This document shows positions 31,701 to 41,800 of a stretch of DNA of 64,000 nt, piece by piece. The stretch is from Vanilla planifolia. Its lineage: Eukaryota; Streptophyta; Magnoliopsida; Asparagales; Orchidaceae. A program made the translations under genes and the position numbers. Where the stretch lies: assembly GCA_023846275.1 (NCBI GenBank), contig CM043868.1, positions 8,699,653 to 8,763,652 of the forward strand, in the 5' to 3' direction. The notes beneath the pieces are model-generated. The model searched no databases. It saw only the letters and a program-made list of their open reading frames with translations, and was not told where the DNA came from. Each line of letters opens with the position of its first letter. Positions within the stretch are counted from its first letter, which is position 1.

Positions 31701-34304
31701 CCTAATATGGACATTGCATGCTATGTTTTACTTGAACTCCACCCCATATAGTAGTCTTACAACATGATAAAAGCATTTATACATCTAAGGAAGAAATTGA
31801 ACTTCACACCTATATATGCAAGGAGAAACTCTTGAAAGGGGCACTACATCTAAGAAGTGAGTTTTGCATGAGAATATTAAACCAATTTAAAGTGAAATCT
31901 TCATTAATTATGAGGCCTTTCGGTGTTAAACAACACTAGTATCGAATCATATGAGACTTAGTATTCCTTTAGGTTGCATAAGTTACAAAATGTCAATTAT
32001 TTTACAATAATGATTTACTTTCAAAACTCTACTACAGCTAACTAACATGGCCTTAATCCTACATTTAGACATCTATCATTCTTTCATAACTCAATGAATA
32101 TGGCAAGTATGAAAATTATAATATTTCATCATGCTATAGTGATATCCCAACTTAAAAGATGAAAAGCTGCCAAACAAAATAAAATACCACATTCTACCAA
32201 GAAATATGAAAATATTTAATGAAAAAAAATTAAGATTTTAAAAAGGTTGATTAAACAAACAAAATCCTAGTATAACAACTAGTTCAAGTAGCATCGTGAA
32301 TAGACATATGCTATCTATAGGTAGAAAAAATATTTATTGGAATGTAGGTAAGCTCCAAGGTACTAATTTATTCAATTATTATGTACTAATCCTTCTGTGA
32401 ATAGAATGAGAATTCTTGAAGTTGTTAATTTTATAAATCCATTTAAAAGTTATGATCTTACTACAAGCACAAACCATCACCTTGAGCAAGAACATGTATT
32501 GCTACACAAGGATTTCATATGCTTAGTTTACAAAGATCTATAGTTCACTTTATTTTCATAAGATAAGTCATTGCAAAGCATTAATTACAGATATAACATC
32601 TTGGTTTTAAAAGAATGAAATAGTAGTTCTTGTGCTTTCCCCAAAAGGCTATATGATCATGTCATTAACGATCTACAACAATACAATGTCAATCCGAAAA
32701 TTGACATGTTTAATTAGAATTATTCACATGGCTATTATCTAGCTTCAACTACATACTGGCTACAATATTTGATAATTTAAGGAGTTCATTGAACAATCAG
32801 TTGGTCCCACCTTAAAAAGACAATTACAAGAACATGATTGTAATTACCTTATTTTTGTCTAAACATCTAATAAAGTTAAGTGCTAAAGGAAGAATCTAGC
32901 CACTGGCATAGTTTGAGCATGAAGGACACTAAAGGCATCAAACCTATTATAAATAAAAAGAAGGAAGAGATTAGTGAGACATTTTTTATTTCTTCTACTT
33001 CTCTTTCTAACATTATCTTCCCTTCTTTTCCTTACAATTATCAACAACTTATGCATTTTTTCTTAACTCTTATTACTCATGGTCATATAAAAGAAAGAAA
33101 TTTTTGTACCATATATTATGTAAAGACTATCACAACCATCACTCTTTTTGAATCAGTTTGAACAAAATTTGAAGTCTATTATTACAGTCTCAAATTTGTT
33201 AGTTTAGGTTTTTGTTAGAACGTATGAATATTGCTTTTAACATCTCTTGTATAAATTCATATTGTCCCTTTTATTAAAGTACAAAACATAAGAATCTTAG
33301 CCTTAACTCTTCAGTATAGCAACCATATAGTCAAGATTAACCGCTTTCGGAATGTGGGGTGTCATAATATGTCCACAACATTGATCATTTATCAAAAGAA
33401 AAATTTGTATTTTATCTACACTTTTTTGCTCTAGTCGAGAGATTTTGAAGCGTAGAACACAATTCAATGGTTCTCATACCAATATACTCTGAAGAACAAT
33501 CTGAAAAAATGGTTCAATGACAAATATCAATGTTTTTATCCATATTTACTAAGATCTTTTAGAGTATTTAAGGTTTAAATGTAGGCATAACCAGTGATGC
33601 CATCAAAACATCTATAATATGTTGCACATAGTTTATGCACAATTTATATATAAGCCTTTTAATGGGCATAAAACTTTATTCACATGTTAGTGTATGGTCA
33701 AATTTCTATCCGGAAGTCTACTTAGACAATTTCACCTCTGCATGACTTGATCTAATGCCTGGTTGCCAACAACCTCAGGCACTTAAGCCTTCCAATGTTC
33801 ACTTCACACATGCTTCATCTCCTTCATCACAGCAGGACTGGAGAATCAAGAAGGAGACGAAACCTCAACTGAATTCCCACTGACTGCAAAAAATGCTTAG
33901 AAATGTTTGAAAATTAAGAAAATTTGATCCCCCAATCACATTAACACTATGGCAGGATATAAGTGAATGTCTTCGCGTGCCAAAATTGAAAAGTAAACTA
34001 TTTCACGGGTATTTCCCCTCAGCACTACCAGATTGGAACACACAAAAATGACACATTTGGGCTGCACTTCGATGGAACCGAGCTTGAGAGCAAGAAAAAT
34101 CGATACATTCTCTATAAATTAATAAACATGAATGGCACTTGGACAAGAAAAGATGGGACTTCAACCCACAACAGTAAAAATTTAAAATTTGAGGTTGAAG
34201 AAGAAGAATGAAAGATAATTACAGTGCAGAGTATGATGCGGGGATCTGAAGTGGGCTTCCGCCGAGACGACTGAAAGCTTGAGGCAAGGCACCAAGCTAG
34301 CCAT
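16425..34304 (-). CDS. SIG1: Plastid RNA polymerase sigma factor, SIG1-like (7 coding exons)
   Basis: This gene is predicted to encode a nuclear-encoded sigma-70 factor that directs the bacterial-type plastid RNA polymerase (PEP) to chloroplast promoters. Coding exons are 34304-34223, 31190-31030, 22161-21574, 18332-18102, 18021-17881, 17111-16911 and 16709-16425. All introns are GT-AG and the exons join in frame to 562 residues (Arabidopsis SIG1 is about 500). Residues 1-60 fit a transit peptide. About 85-120 form an Ala-rich helix. Region 1.2 is about 249-277, 2.1-2.2 about 325-357, 2.3-2.4 about 369-391, region 3 about 402-450, 4.1 about 499-512 and 4.2 (helix-turn-helix, GVSRERIRQIE) about 519-549. 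The blocks GFKFSTYA, SRMIRLP and QPDDREIAEAAGL and the ending KKKRTKDLGKYL favour SIG1 over SIG2-SIG6. Oddities: region 2.4 reads YCWIRD where YxWWI(R/K)Q is usual. Copia-type LTR remnants sit antisense in introns 2 and 3. Confidence 0.9.
16911..17111 (-). CDS. SIG1: SIG1-like exon 6 (region 3)
   Basis: The exon is 201 bp and encodes residues 402-468, phase 0 at both ends. The acceptor is GTTGTTTTCAG and the donor TCG/GTTTGT. It starts LGIVEAGYRIREARNQLY, continuing RLP of exon 5 as RLPxHxVEATYRVKEARxQL does in SIG1 proteins, and includes QPDDREIAEAAGLTMKR and LAPKAPISMDQ (region 3). Confidence 0.93.
17881..18021 (-). CDS. SIG1: SIG1-like exon 5 (regions 2.2-2.4)
   Basis: The exon is 141 bp and encodes residues 355-401, phase 0 at both ends, separated from exon 4 by only an 80-bp intron. 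It reads AGFRGLLRGAEMFDGTKGF, then KFSTYAYCWIRDAVRRCL and SRMIRLP. This is the -10 promoter recognition and melting region. The usual second-position Glu of QEG is Ala, the first Trp of the WW pair is Cys, and the Gln of WI(R/K)QA is Asp. Confidence 0.93.
18102..18332 (-). CDS. SIG1: SIG1-like exon 4 (regions 2.1-2.2)
   Basis: The exon is 231 bp and encodes residues 278-354, phase 0 at both ends. The acceptor is TGCAATGCAG and the donor CAG/GTCATA. It carries a charged helix, a short region resembling the usual RxPTxxEWA segment (here RQPTTAQWATFAGL), and then DKMIKSNIRLVISIAKKF and SIQDLVQ, the polymerase-binding core of region 2. Confidence 0.93.
18333..21573 (-). other. SIG1-like intron 3 (3.2 kb)
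   Basis: GT-AG phase 0 intron. The part from about 19.5 to 20.85 kb looks like a Copia-type LTR on the opposite strand. Open frames of 156 codons (19257-19727, minus) and 127 codons (20725-21108, plus) lie in it, but neither resembles a known protein. Confidence 0.65.
19500..20868 (+). mobile_element. Possible Copia-type LTR remnant in intron 3
   Basis: The segment opens with TTTTGACGATAACAAA (from about 19524), a sequence type often seen near the start of plant Copia LTRs. Its middle has CATACGATAAG/GTATAGTATGATCC-type motifs as in other LTR-like copies of this window. It ends near TGGTATCATCTAAC (from 20857), whose first eight bases match the tRNA-Met primer-binding-site consensus TGGTATCAGAGC. 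I see no internal coding region after it. It is antisense to the sigma gene. Boundaries are guesses. Confidence 0.3.
21574..22161 (-). CDS. SIG1: SIG1-like exon 3 (linker and region 1.2)
   Basis: The exon is 588 bp and encodes residues 82-277, phase 0 at both ends. The acceptor is TTATTTTTCTTTAG and the donor is CAG/GTTAGG. The Ala/Glu-rich segment SEAAAIAVMAAEALVLAKEA is typical of plant sigma linkers. A basic stretch follows (RSKRQIERRARRAG, later SGRKRRATLRAV). The end, DPLHYLRDMSRTSKLLTATE through SEGIQ, is sigma region 1.2. Confidence 0.9.
23540..24043 (+). mobile_element. Copia-type LTR 3' part with degenerate PBS
   Basis: Copia LTR landmarks run in order: ATTGAAAAATCATTACAAG, a stretch of short T-rich words, AACTTGGTGGCAAAATTATTG and then ACTGGTATATTAGAGC at 24028-24043. 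The last closely matches the tRNA-Met primer-binding site (TGGTATCAGAGC) used by plant Copia elements and by endogenous pararetroviruses. The LTR end is expected just before it. The 5' limit is not visible. Confidence 0.5.
27230..27680 (+). mobile_element. Second Copia-type LTR 3' part
   Basis: It repeats the landmarks of the copy at 23.54-24.03 kb in the same order: AAAAAATCATTGCATGTC near 27507, AATTTGGGGGCAAAGTTCTTG near 27583, and then TTCAACATCACCCCCTTTC. The last is the CACCCCC box that usually precedes the end of plant Copia LTRs; the first copy has lost it. With the first copy it may represent the two LTRs of one decayed element (internal region about 24.04-27.2 kb), but no gag or pol homology is readable between them. 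Confidence 0.45.
27811..27835 (-). other. Primer-binding-site-like sequence, minus strand
   Basis: The minus strand reads TTATCATAGAGCCACGTG followed by CTCGAGC, near the TGGTATCAGAGCC sequence found next to LTRs. A second decayed LTR element in the opposite orientation to the 23.5-27.7 kb pair may have met it here. I see no readable gag after it. Confidence 0.25.
31030..31190 (-). CDS. SIG1: SIG1-like exon 2
   Basis: The exon is 161 bp, entering in phase 1 and leaving in phase 0. It is preceded by a good acceptor (TCTCACATTGCAG) and ends GAAAAG/GTGCAA. It encodes residues 28-81, a Ser-rich, poorly conserved stretch ending GAFDQLEK, probably the transit-peptide tail and start of the mature protein. 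It shows no family motif; support comes from the splice sites and reading-frame continuity on both sides. An alternative donor six bases further on is possible. Confidence 0.7.
31191..34222 (-). other. SIG1-like intron 1 (3.0 kb)
   Basis: GT-AG intron within the transit-peptide region. I see no recognisable transposon or nested gene in it. Plus-strand frames at 31426-31767 and 32880-33161 are unlike known proteins and have no splice or promoter context. The 300-400 bp next to exon 1 are less A+T-rich than the rest. Confidence 0.65.
34223..34304 (-). CDS. SIG1: SIG1-like exon 1 (start and transit peptide)
   Basis: The exon is 82 bp: 27 codons plus the first base of codon 28. It begins MASLVPCLKLSVVSAEAHF, with Ser, Arg and His residues and one acidic residue, fitting a chloroplast transit peptide. 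An in-frame TGA lies immediately before the ATG, so no longer N-terminus is possible in this exon. The donor is ACT/GTAATT. Phase 1 at the end fits exactly the phase of exon 2. The start context is weak at -3 (T) but has G at +4. Confidence 0.75.
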
Positions 34305-34600
34305 TCAGCGCCTTCCTCCTTCGCACCTCCAGCAAGTCACTCAATGACATCAAAAGGATAGTGAGAGTCCCCTGCTTCCTCGATTTCTTGGAATGCGAGG
34401 TGGAGAGACGAAGACATCGAAAAGGAAGTATAGTTGCCGGATGAGGAAAGGATAAGAGAGCGAAGATGGCAGATTGCAAGGAGCGTAGGAGCTGGGAAGG
34501 CCCAGGAATGCCCTGGGGTCAAAGGGATCGAAGGAGCATCCAGCGTAGAAGGCATGGTGTGTGTCGGGCCCGTGCTCCGCCCGCACGGGGAAATTAGCTA
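34305..34600 (-). promoter_or_regulatory. GC/CpG-rich 5' leader of SIG1-like gene
   Basis: This stretch is clearly richer in G+C and CpG than anything else in the window, as expected of an unmethylated transcribed start region in methylated AT-rich DNA. Open frames occur in several phases on both strands, a by-product of composition. On the minus strand TGGGCC (34499-34504) resembles the site II element common in genes for organelle proteins. Upstream ATGs occur at 34555, 34539 and 34350; the last opens a 17-codon frame that overlaps the SIG1 start. Confidence 0.55.
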
Positions 34601-34652
34601 CCTCAGTCGAATAGACAAAATAAACAACCGTATGTAAATGTAAACAATAATA

Positions 34653-34665
34653 TTAAATATATAAT
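34653..34665 (-). promoter_or_regulatory. Candidate TATA box for SIG1-like gene
   Basis: The minus strand reads ATTATATATTTAA here, about 350 bp upstream of the ATG and at the upstream edge of the GC-rich patch. If used, transcription would start near 34625 and give a leader of about 320 nt. In such AT-rich DNA a TATA match is weak evidence. Confidence 0.3.
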
Positions 34666-34822
34666 TCGTTTACAATATACTCTTATTTTATAAATTTGTT
34701 TATAATATAGAGTTAATTTATATATTTGATTAATTAGTGATTAAGTTTAGTACAAATAATCAATAATAAATAAATTATTATTATAAAATAATCATGAAAA
34801 CATTTTAAATTTCATAATACAA

Positions 34823-37800
34823 ACATGTATATTACAAAGTTAATTATGTTATAGATCATAAGAATTATTAATAAGAAAATAGTTATGCATTCTCTTATTT
34901 TAAAAGCTAATTAATCATTAATATATGATATTAAGGATAGTTTTCATCTATTATAAAAGGATATCATTAATTAGAGAATAAAAAAAGAAGAAAAAGTATA
35001 TGAAGAGTTTGTCTTTGAAATAAAATTTTGTAATTCTGTAAAGTTTTAATCTATTTTCTTTATTTGTCTCTTACTCTTTTAGGAGGTGACTTTAAATATT
35101 TTATAAACTTAGGAAACAAATAATGGAGAGTTTTAAGCATATATCTAATTTGATTTTTTTTTTTTCATTTAATAGGTTTTTATGATAAAATCTTTTGTCT
35201 TTATCCTTAAAATCAAATACAATAATATAACGAACTAATTTCATTAAAATAAATGGCTACAAAGACTTGGCATATTTTAGGGTTCTAGATAGCTATAGAA
35301 ATTTCTTGTTTCATAACGTCATTGATGAAAAATACTTGATTAATTATCAATTAATTGATTGATTACCCATTGGCATCCAATGAGACAAATTTAGAAAATT
35401 AAAAGTTATTTGCCATCACCCACTTTCCACACCCTATTGCAATAAAATTTTCAACTTATTCCATTTCCTTTTACTTAACCTCCATCATCTCTTTTATTAA
35501 CTAATCTACAAATTTTTATACATTTTCTTCTCTATCACTTTTTCTTATATTTTTTAAGACTTACAATTAATATTATCGATATAAGGGAGTTCATTATATT
35601 TTTTTTTACCTTGGTTATCTCAATCACCTAATTATCAAAGGGTTGACCCACTTTTATAGCCTCATCCATTTCTTATTTACTTTCCTATTTTTACATACAT
35701 AACATTAACTTCACTTATTCATCCTATATCTATACAAGAAAATATATTCCATGACATCTAATTTTATCACCTCCAACAATCATTTTCAAACTAACTACAA
35801 AAAGAAAACCCCTCCAAAATTTTTTGTAAATTTATTAAAAATTGTGGAGCATTATGTTCACACAAGAATGAGATAAATTATAAAAAATTACATATTCAAT
35901 CAACCTCAAATAAAACAATAAAAACTGTTTAATTCTTAATAGTTATTATAAACTTGTTTTAAAATCTCTTTTTTACTTTAAAAATATTGTTATGTAAGGA
36001 ATGCAATAAACAAAGAGATACAAATGATTTTAAGGTAGTTCAATTCAAAATCAAATCTATATTTACCATTAACCAAGAAGACTAGGCAAACTTAATAAAA
36101 TCTATTTCACAAAAATAGGTTGGTTAAAGCTCACTCTAAGTTAAAAAGTCCTTATAAACACTGAATCAAATGACATTATAAATCACTAGACCAAATGACT
36201 TTACAAAATGATCAAAAGATAAATAAATGATTAAAAAGAAAGTCCCAATAATATGACAAAAGATACATTATGAAATCTCAAATTTCAAAGTCTTATAATC
36301 CAATACAATTATGAAAAAAAAGAACAATAAAGCATTGAAACACAATGTAAGAGTGATTTTCAACTTAGTTCAAGGGATGTTTAGTCAAATTTAATCCCAT
36401 AATTAGGTGACAGAAAGAATCAATATGTATATTAGAATATAAACTTAAAATCCTAGGTTTGGCATTCTTAAAACTGCTTATGTATTCCAAGTAAAGCATC
36501 TTGGTAGAAAAAAAAAGGACAAGAAATTAAGAAGATGAGCCAATCTCAGAATAAGTTTTTTCAAAAATTTAAGAACTCAATAAAGTAATTATTATTTTTA
36601 TAGCAATGAGAAATTTGTTTATAACTCCAACATTGTCTAAGCCAATCACAATGTTAAATCCCACCAAATAATATACAAGACATTGTTATGATAAGCATTA
36701 TTATCATTCTTTAAGAATTTTAATTCAAAGACCACTAGATTATAGATACCTTAAAGGATTGTACCTCAACTTAAATCAAAGAAAAATAAAGAAAAAAATT
36801 CAATTATATCAATAAGCACTAGTGAAAAATAGCAATTGCTTATAAGCCATCTTAGAATTTCATTGCCAAAATAAAACTACTCCCAAATAATAACAAAGGA
36901 TAGCATGAAGTGCACATTATGAGTACAATTAATATGATACATAAGGAAGTCACAAAGCTACCCACAAGTCATAGTTAAAAGGAGCTTTTCAAGTGTTAGT
37001 CATGATGCACATCAACCATTTGAATCATTGTTGATTACAATTATTATAAAAGATTATCTTGAAGATGGAAAATGTTATAATGAAATCATAGCAATCATTA
37101 TGATCATTGTAAATTCTTGCATACAATGGTCCTTATCAACATAAGTAGTTTTGTGGACATCATATCTAGTGCCACCTTTGGTCAATTATGAGTCAATGAA
37201 GAAAGAATCATAGTTGGTGAAGGGCATATGATGGGATTTTTGAGAGGAAAAGTTGGATCTTAAACAAACTGCTTTGTTACCAATGGCCCTTAGAAAAGGA
37301 ATATAAACGATCACTAATGTGATCAACTTTATGCAGGTATCATCATTATATAATGCCATCTTCAAATTGATCTTCACCTCCTAAAATTTATTTGCAAATT
37401 TTATGCATCTACTTAATAAGTTCTATTTGCTATCAAGTTTTCATACTTTTTTTACATCATTTAATATTTTTAATAATTTTATAAATCTAAAAATCCCCTA
37501 ATTAATTATTTTATTAATTCTTTTTTTGATGTTTGGCCCACTTGACATTTTTTTATGCTAAGATACTTTTATGTTGATCTTCTTTATAAGTTCTACATAT
37601 CAATCAAATTTCATAATTTTACAACTTCACATAACATTTTTAACAATTTTTTAAAATTTTCTATTTATATAGTAACAATATTATTTAATTTCTAAAAATC
37701 TTTGATGTTTTATTTTATTTCTTAAAAATTTTGATTTTTATAAACTTAATATCATTAAGTTCCTAAAAATTATTTTTTATTTTCTTTATTTGCCTCCCTC

Positions 37801-38838
37801 TTTTTAGAAATTGTAGCTTTTTTATCAAATGTATGAATTTTTGAGAAAAAAATTATAATTTATAAAAAATTTTAAAAAGTATAAAATTATTATTTAGTAT
37901 ATTTATTTATCTTCAATGGAATTTATAATTTATTTTATCATTATTTAAAGCTTTGTCAACCTTAGTTTTTTTGTCAAAGTAAGCATATTATAATTTTTAA
38001 ATAAAACTTTTGATATGTTACATATTATGAGGGGAATTGAGAAATTATTTAAGTTAAACAGAAGGAAAGAAGAGGAAGTTTCATGGAGATTTTGTGAGGA
38101 AGGAAAATTAATGGGAAGAGAGAGAATTTCATATATGGTAAGCCATAAGGGGGCACAAGTAATGAAGACACCAATTATAAGATAAGACTATCATAGTGAA
38201 TGTTTGAGGTAGACAAACTATATAACTTGATATATTTGATTTACTGAATGTTTGATTACAAATTAACTTAAATTGGAAAAGATTAATATGCTAAATATCT
38301 AGGATATATCACATAACTTTATAGTTTTGTATGTTGTAGTTGTGATACAATGAATGAGTTTCTTTTACATACAAAAATCAATGTTTTGGATGTAGAACTT
38401 TAATGGCTTTTATTTAATTTGATTCTTATATAAACATGTTGTTTTTATATATGGTACAACACACTTCACCACATATGACATATCTTATATAGTCTAGTTG
38501 TATGGAATAAGAGAAAAATAGAAAATAATATTTTTTTAAATCAAATAAATAATTTTTTATTGAATGAATTAAAAATATGTAATATATGCCAAAGATAAAA
38601 GGTTAGTTCTTAGGAACAAAGCTTTAAAACCTAAAATGATTTATTCAATGCATCATTAACAAGAGAATAACTCACTCTTGAGTATGGTCTAAAGGTGTAA
38701 CCTAATAATAGGACTAATGATATGGTGTATCTCCTTTCAAAATATGGTCTAATTTTGTAATATAAATAAAATGTTAATAAAATGTATAATATTTATTCTT
38801 AAGGCTAAACTTAAATGTAATGATAAAAAAGAAAATAT
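34823..38838. repeat. 4-kb tandem block, copy 1
   Basis: First of two adjacent, same-orientation copies of a noncoding block. Landmarks and their partners in copy 2: ATTACAAAGT 34831/38846, GTCTTTGAAATAAAA 35011/39029, CATTGTTATGATA 36681/40752, and ATGTTAATAAAAT 38771/42911. It is very A+T-rich and the longest frame is 63 codons (37186-37377, minus), broken in copy 2. It starts within 200 bp of the candidate SIG1 TATA box. Confidence 0.9.
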
Positions 38839-38842
38839 GTAC

Positions 38843-41800
38843 TATATTACAAAGTTAATAATGTTATAGATCATAAAAAAATTTTAATAAGAAAATAATT
38901 ATGCATTCTCTTATTTTAAAAGCTAACTAAACACCAATCTATGACATTAAGGATAATTTTCATAACTATTATATGAGGATATCATTAATTAAAGAATAAA
39001 AAAAGAAGAAAAAGTATATGGAGAGTATGTCTTTGAAATAAAACTTTGTAATTTTATAGAGTTCTAATTTATTTTCTTTATTTTCCTCTTACAATTTTAG
39101 GAGATCACTTTAAACATTTTATAAGCCTAGGAAGCAAATAATAGAGAGTTCTAAGTATATCTTTAATTTGATTTTTTTCATTTAGTAGGTTTTTATAATA
39201 AAATCTTATGATACAAAGAATTGGCATATTTTAAGGTCAATATTTGGTGCTTTTATCAAGAATAGACCTCAAGATTATTGTCTCATTTGACAACAATAAC
39301 TACTTGATCAATCAATTAATAATTAATCAAATATTTTTTCATTAGTGACGTTAATAACCAAGAAATTATTATAGTTGTCTAGAACTAAATGCAAAGACTA
39401 GTAGATAAATTCAAATAATTAAGAGAAATTTATCTACCACCCACTTTCCACATCCCATTGTCATCAAAATTTCAACTTATTTCATTTCCTTTTACTCAAC
39501 CTCCATTATCTCTCTTATTAGCTAATCTATAATTTTTCATACATTTTCTTCTCTATCACTTTTTCTCATATTTTTTAAGACTTACAATCAGTACTATAAA
39601 CATAAGAGAGTTCCTTATATTTGATTTTGCTTTAGCTATCTCATTCACCTAACTATTAAAGGGTTTGTCGACCTTTATAACCTCCTTCATTACTTATTTA
39701 CTTTCCTATTTTCTCATACATAACATTAACTCCACATGTTCATCTTATATTTATCTAAGAAAATATATTCCGTAAAATCCAACTTCATCACCTCCAATAA
39801 TCATTTTCAAACTAACTACTACAAAACAAAAACCCTTCAAAACAAATAAAGTTTTTTCTAGATTTATTAGAAAATGTGGGAGCATTATGTTCACACAAGA
39901 AGAATGTGAATTATAAAAAATTTCATATTCAATCAACCTCAAATAAAAGAAAAAAATTATTTATTTCTTAATAGTTATTGTAAACTTGTTTTAAAATCTC
40001 ATATTTACTTTTAAAATACTTTTATGTAAGGAGTGCAATATGGAACAGGATGCAAATTATTTTAAGGTGGTTCAATCTAAAATCATATCTTTATCCATCA
40101 TTAATAAAAAAAAATTAGATAAATATACTAAAATTCATTTCACAAAAATAGGCTAGTTAAAGCTCACAATGGGTTAAAGCCTCTACAAATAATGGGCTAA
40201 AGGAACCTACAAACACTAGATCAAAAGGCTTTATAAATCATTAGACAAAAAAATCCTATAATTATTAGGTCAAATGACCTTAAAAATGATCAAAAGATAA
40301 ATAAAGGATCAAAGAGAAAGTCCCAGTAAAGTAACAAAAGATACACTGCGCTCAAATCACAAAGTCCAATGAGCCAATAAAATTATCAAAAGGAATACTA
40401 AAGCATTGAAATGCAATACAAGAGTGATTTTCAACTTAGTTCAAGAGATTTTTAGTGAAGGATTTAATCCCATAGTTAGGTGATAAAAAGACTCAGTTTA
40501 TATACTAAAATATGAACTTAAAAACCTAGGCTTGACATTATTAGAATTGCTTATGTATTCCAAGTAGAGTGTTTTAGTAGTGTGAAAAGAAGGAGAAATT
40601 AGGAAGATGAGCCAATCTCAAAAAAAGTTCTTCCAAAAAGTTATGCACTCAAATAGGTAATTATTATTTTACGTCAATGAGGAATCTATCCATAACTCCA
40701 ACATTGTTTGGGCCAATTATAATGTTTAATCCCACCAAATAATATACAAGACATTGTTATGATATGCACGATTATCATGCTTTAAGAATTTCAATTCAAA
40801 GATCACTAGATTATAGATACCTTAAAGGATTTGTATCTCAACTTAATCAAAGAAAAATAGAAAGGAATTTTAATTCTATCAATAAGCATTGTAAGAAACA
40901 TTCTTATCAAATCATGGATAGCTTTGGCTTATAAGCTTCTTAGGATTTGATGGTCAAAATAAAGTAAAATTCCCAAATAATAACTAAGGATAGATCATGA
41001 AGTGTTGTGAGTACAATTAATACAATACTTGAGGGTAGGTACAAAGCTAACCACAAGTCATCATTAAATGGAGCTTTTCAAATGTTAATCATGATGCACA
41101 TCAACAATTTGAATCACTATTGATTACAATTATTATAAAAAACAATCTTGAAGATGGAAAATGTTACAATGAAATCATGGCAATCATTATGAACATTGCA
41201 AATTCTTGCATATAGTGATCCTTATCAACATAATTAGTTTTGTTGACATCATATCTAGCACTACCTTTGGTCAATTACGAGTCACAAACGATAGAATCAT
41301 GGTTGGAGAAGGGCATATGATAAGATTTTTTTTGAAGAAAAGAATTAGTTCCTAAAGAAATCACTTTGTTACTAATGACACTTAGAAAAATAATATACAA
41401 GATGACTCATGTGATCAACTTTATGCAAGCATCATCATTATATAATGTCATCTTTGAATTGACCTTCACCTCCAAAATTCATTTGCAAATTTTATGCATT
41501 TACTTAACAAGCTTATTTGCCATCAAATTTTCATACTTTTTTTATTATCATTTAGCATTTTTAATAATTTTTTAAACCTAAAAAATATTTTGATTAATTA
41601 TTCTATTAATTCTTTTTTTGATGTTTGGCCCTCGTAGCACTATTTTTATCTTAAGATAATTTTATTTTGATCTTCTTTATAAGTTCTACATATCAATCAA
41701 ATCTTATGATTCTATAATTTATTTTTAACAATTTGTTTTTGGATTTTTTTTATTTATATAGTAACAATATTATTTAATTCCTAAATATCTTTGATTTTTT

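Noticed and set aside
31426-31767. 113-codon plus-strand frame in intron 1
   Set aside because: No homology, codon content mirrors background composition, and no promoter or splice context.
16425-34304. SIG1-like locus as a pseudogene because of its unusual region 2.4
   Set aside because: All exons are open, all splice sites are canonical, frames join, and the gene has a CpG-rich start. Decay would be expected to break some of these over this length.
34337-34586. Open frames in several phases, both strands, over the SIG1 leader
   Set aside because: They result from GC-rich, stop-poor sequence. One begins at GTG rather than ATG, and none resembles a protein. Only their possible role as upstream ORFs was kept.
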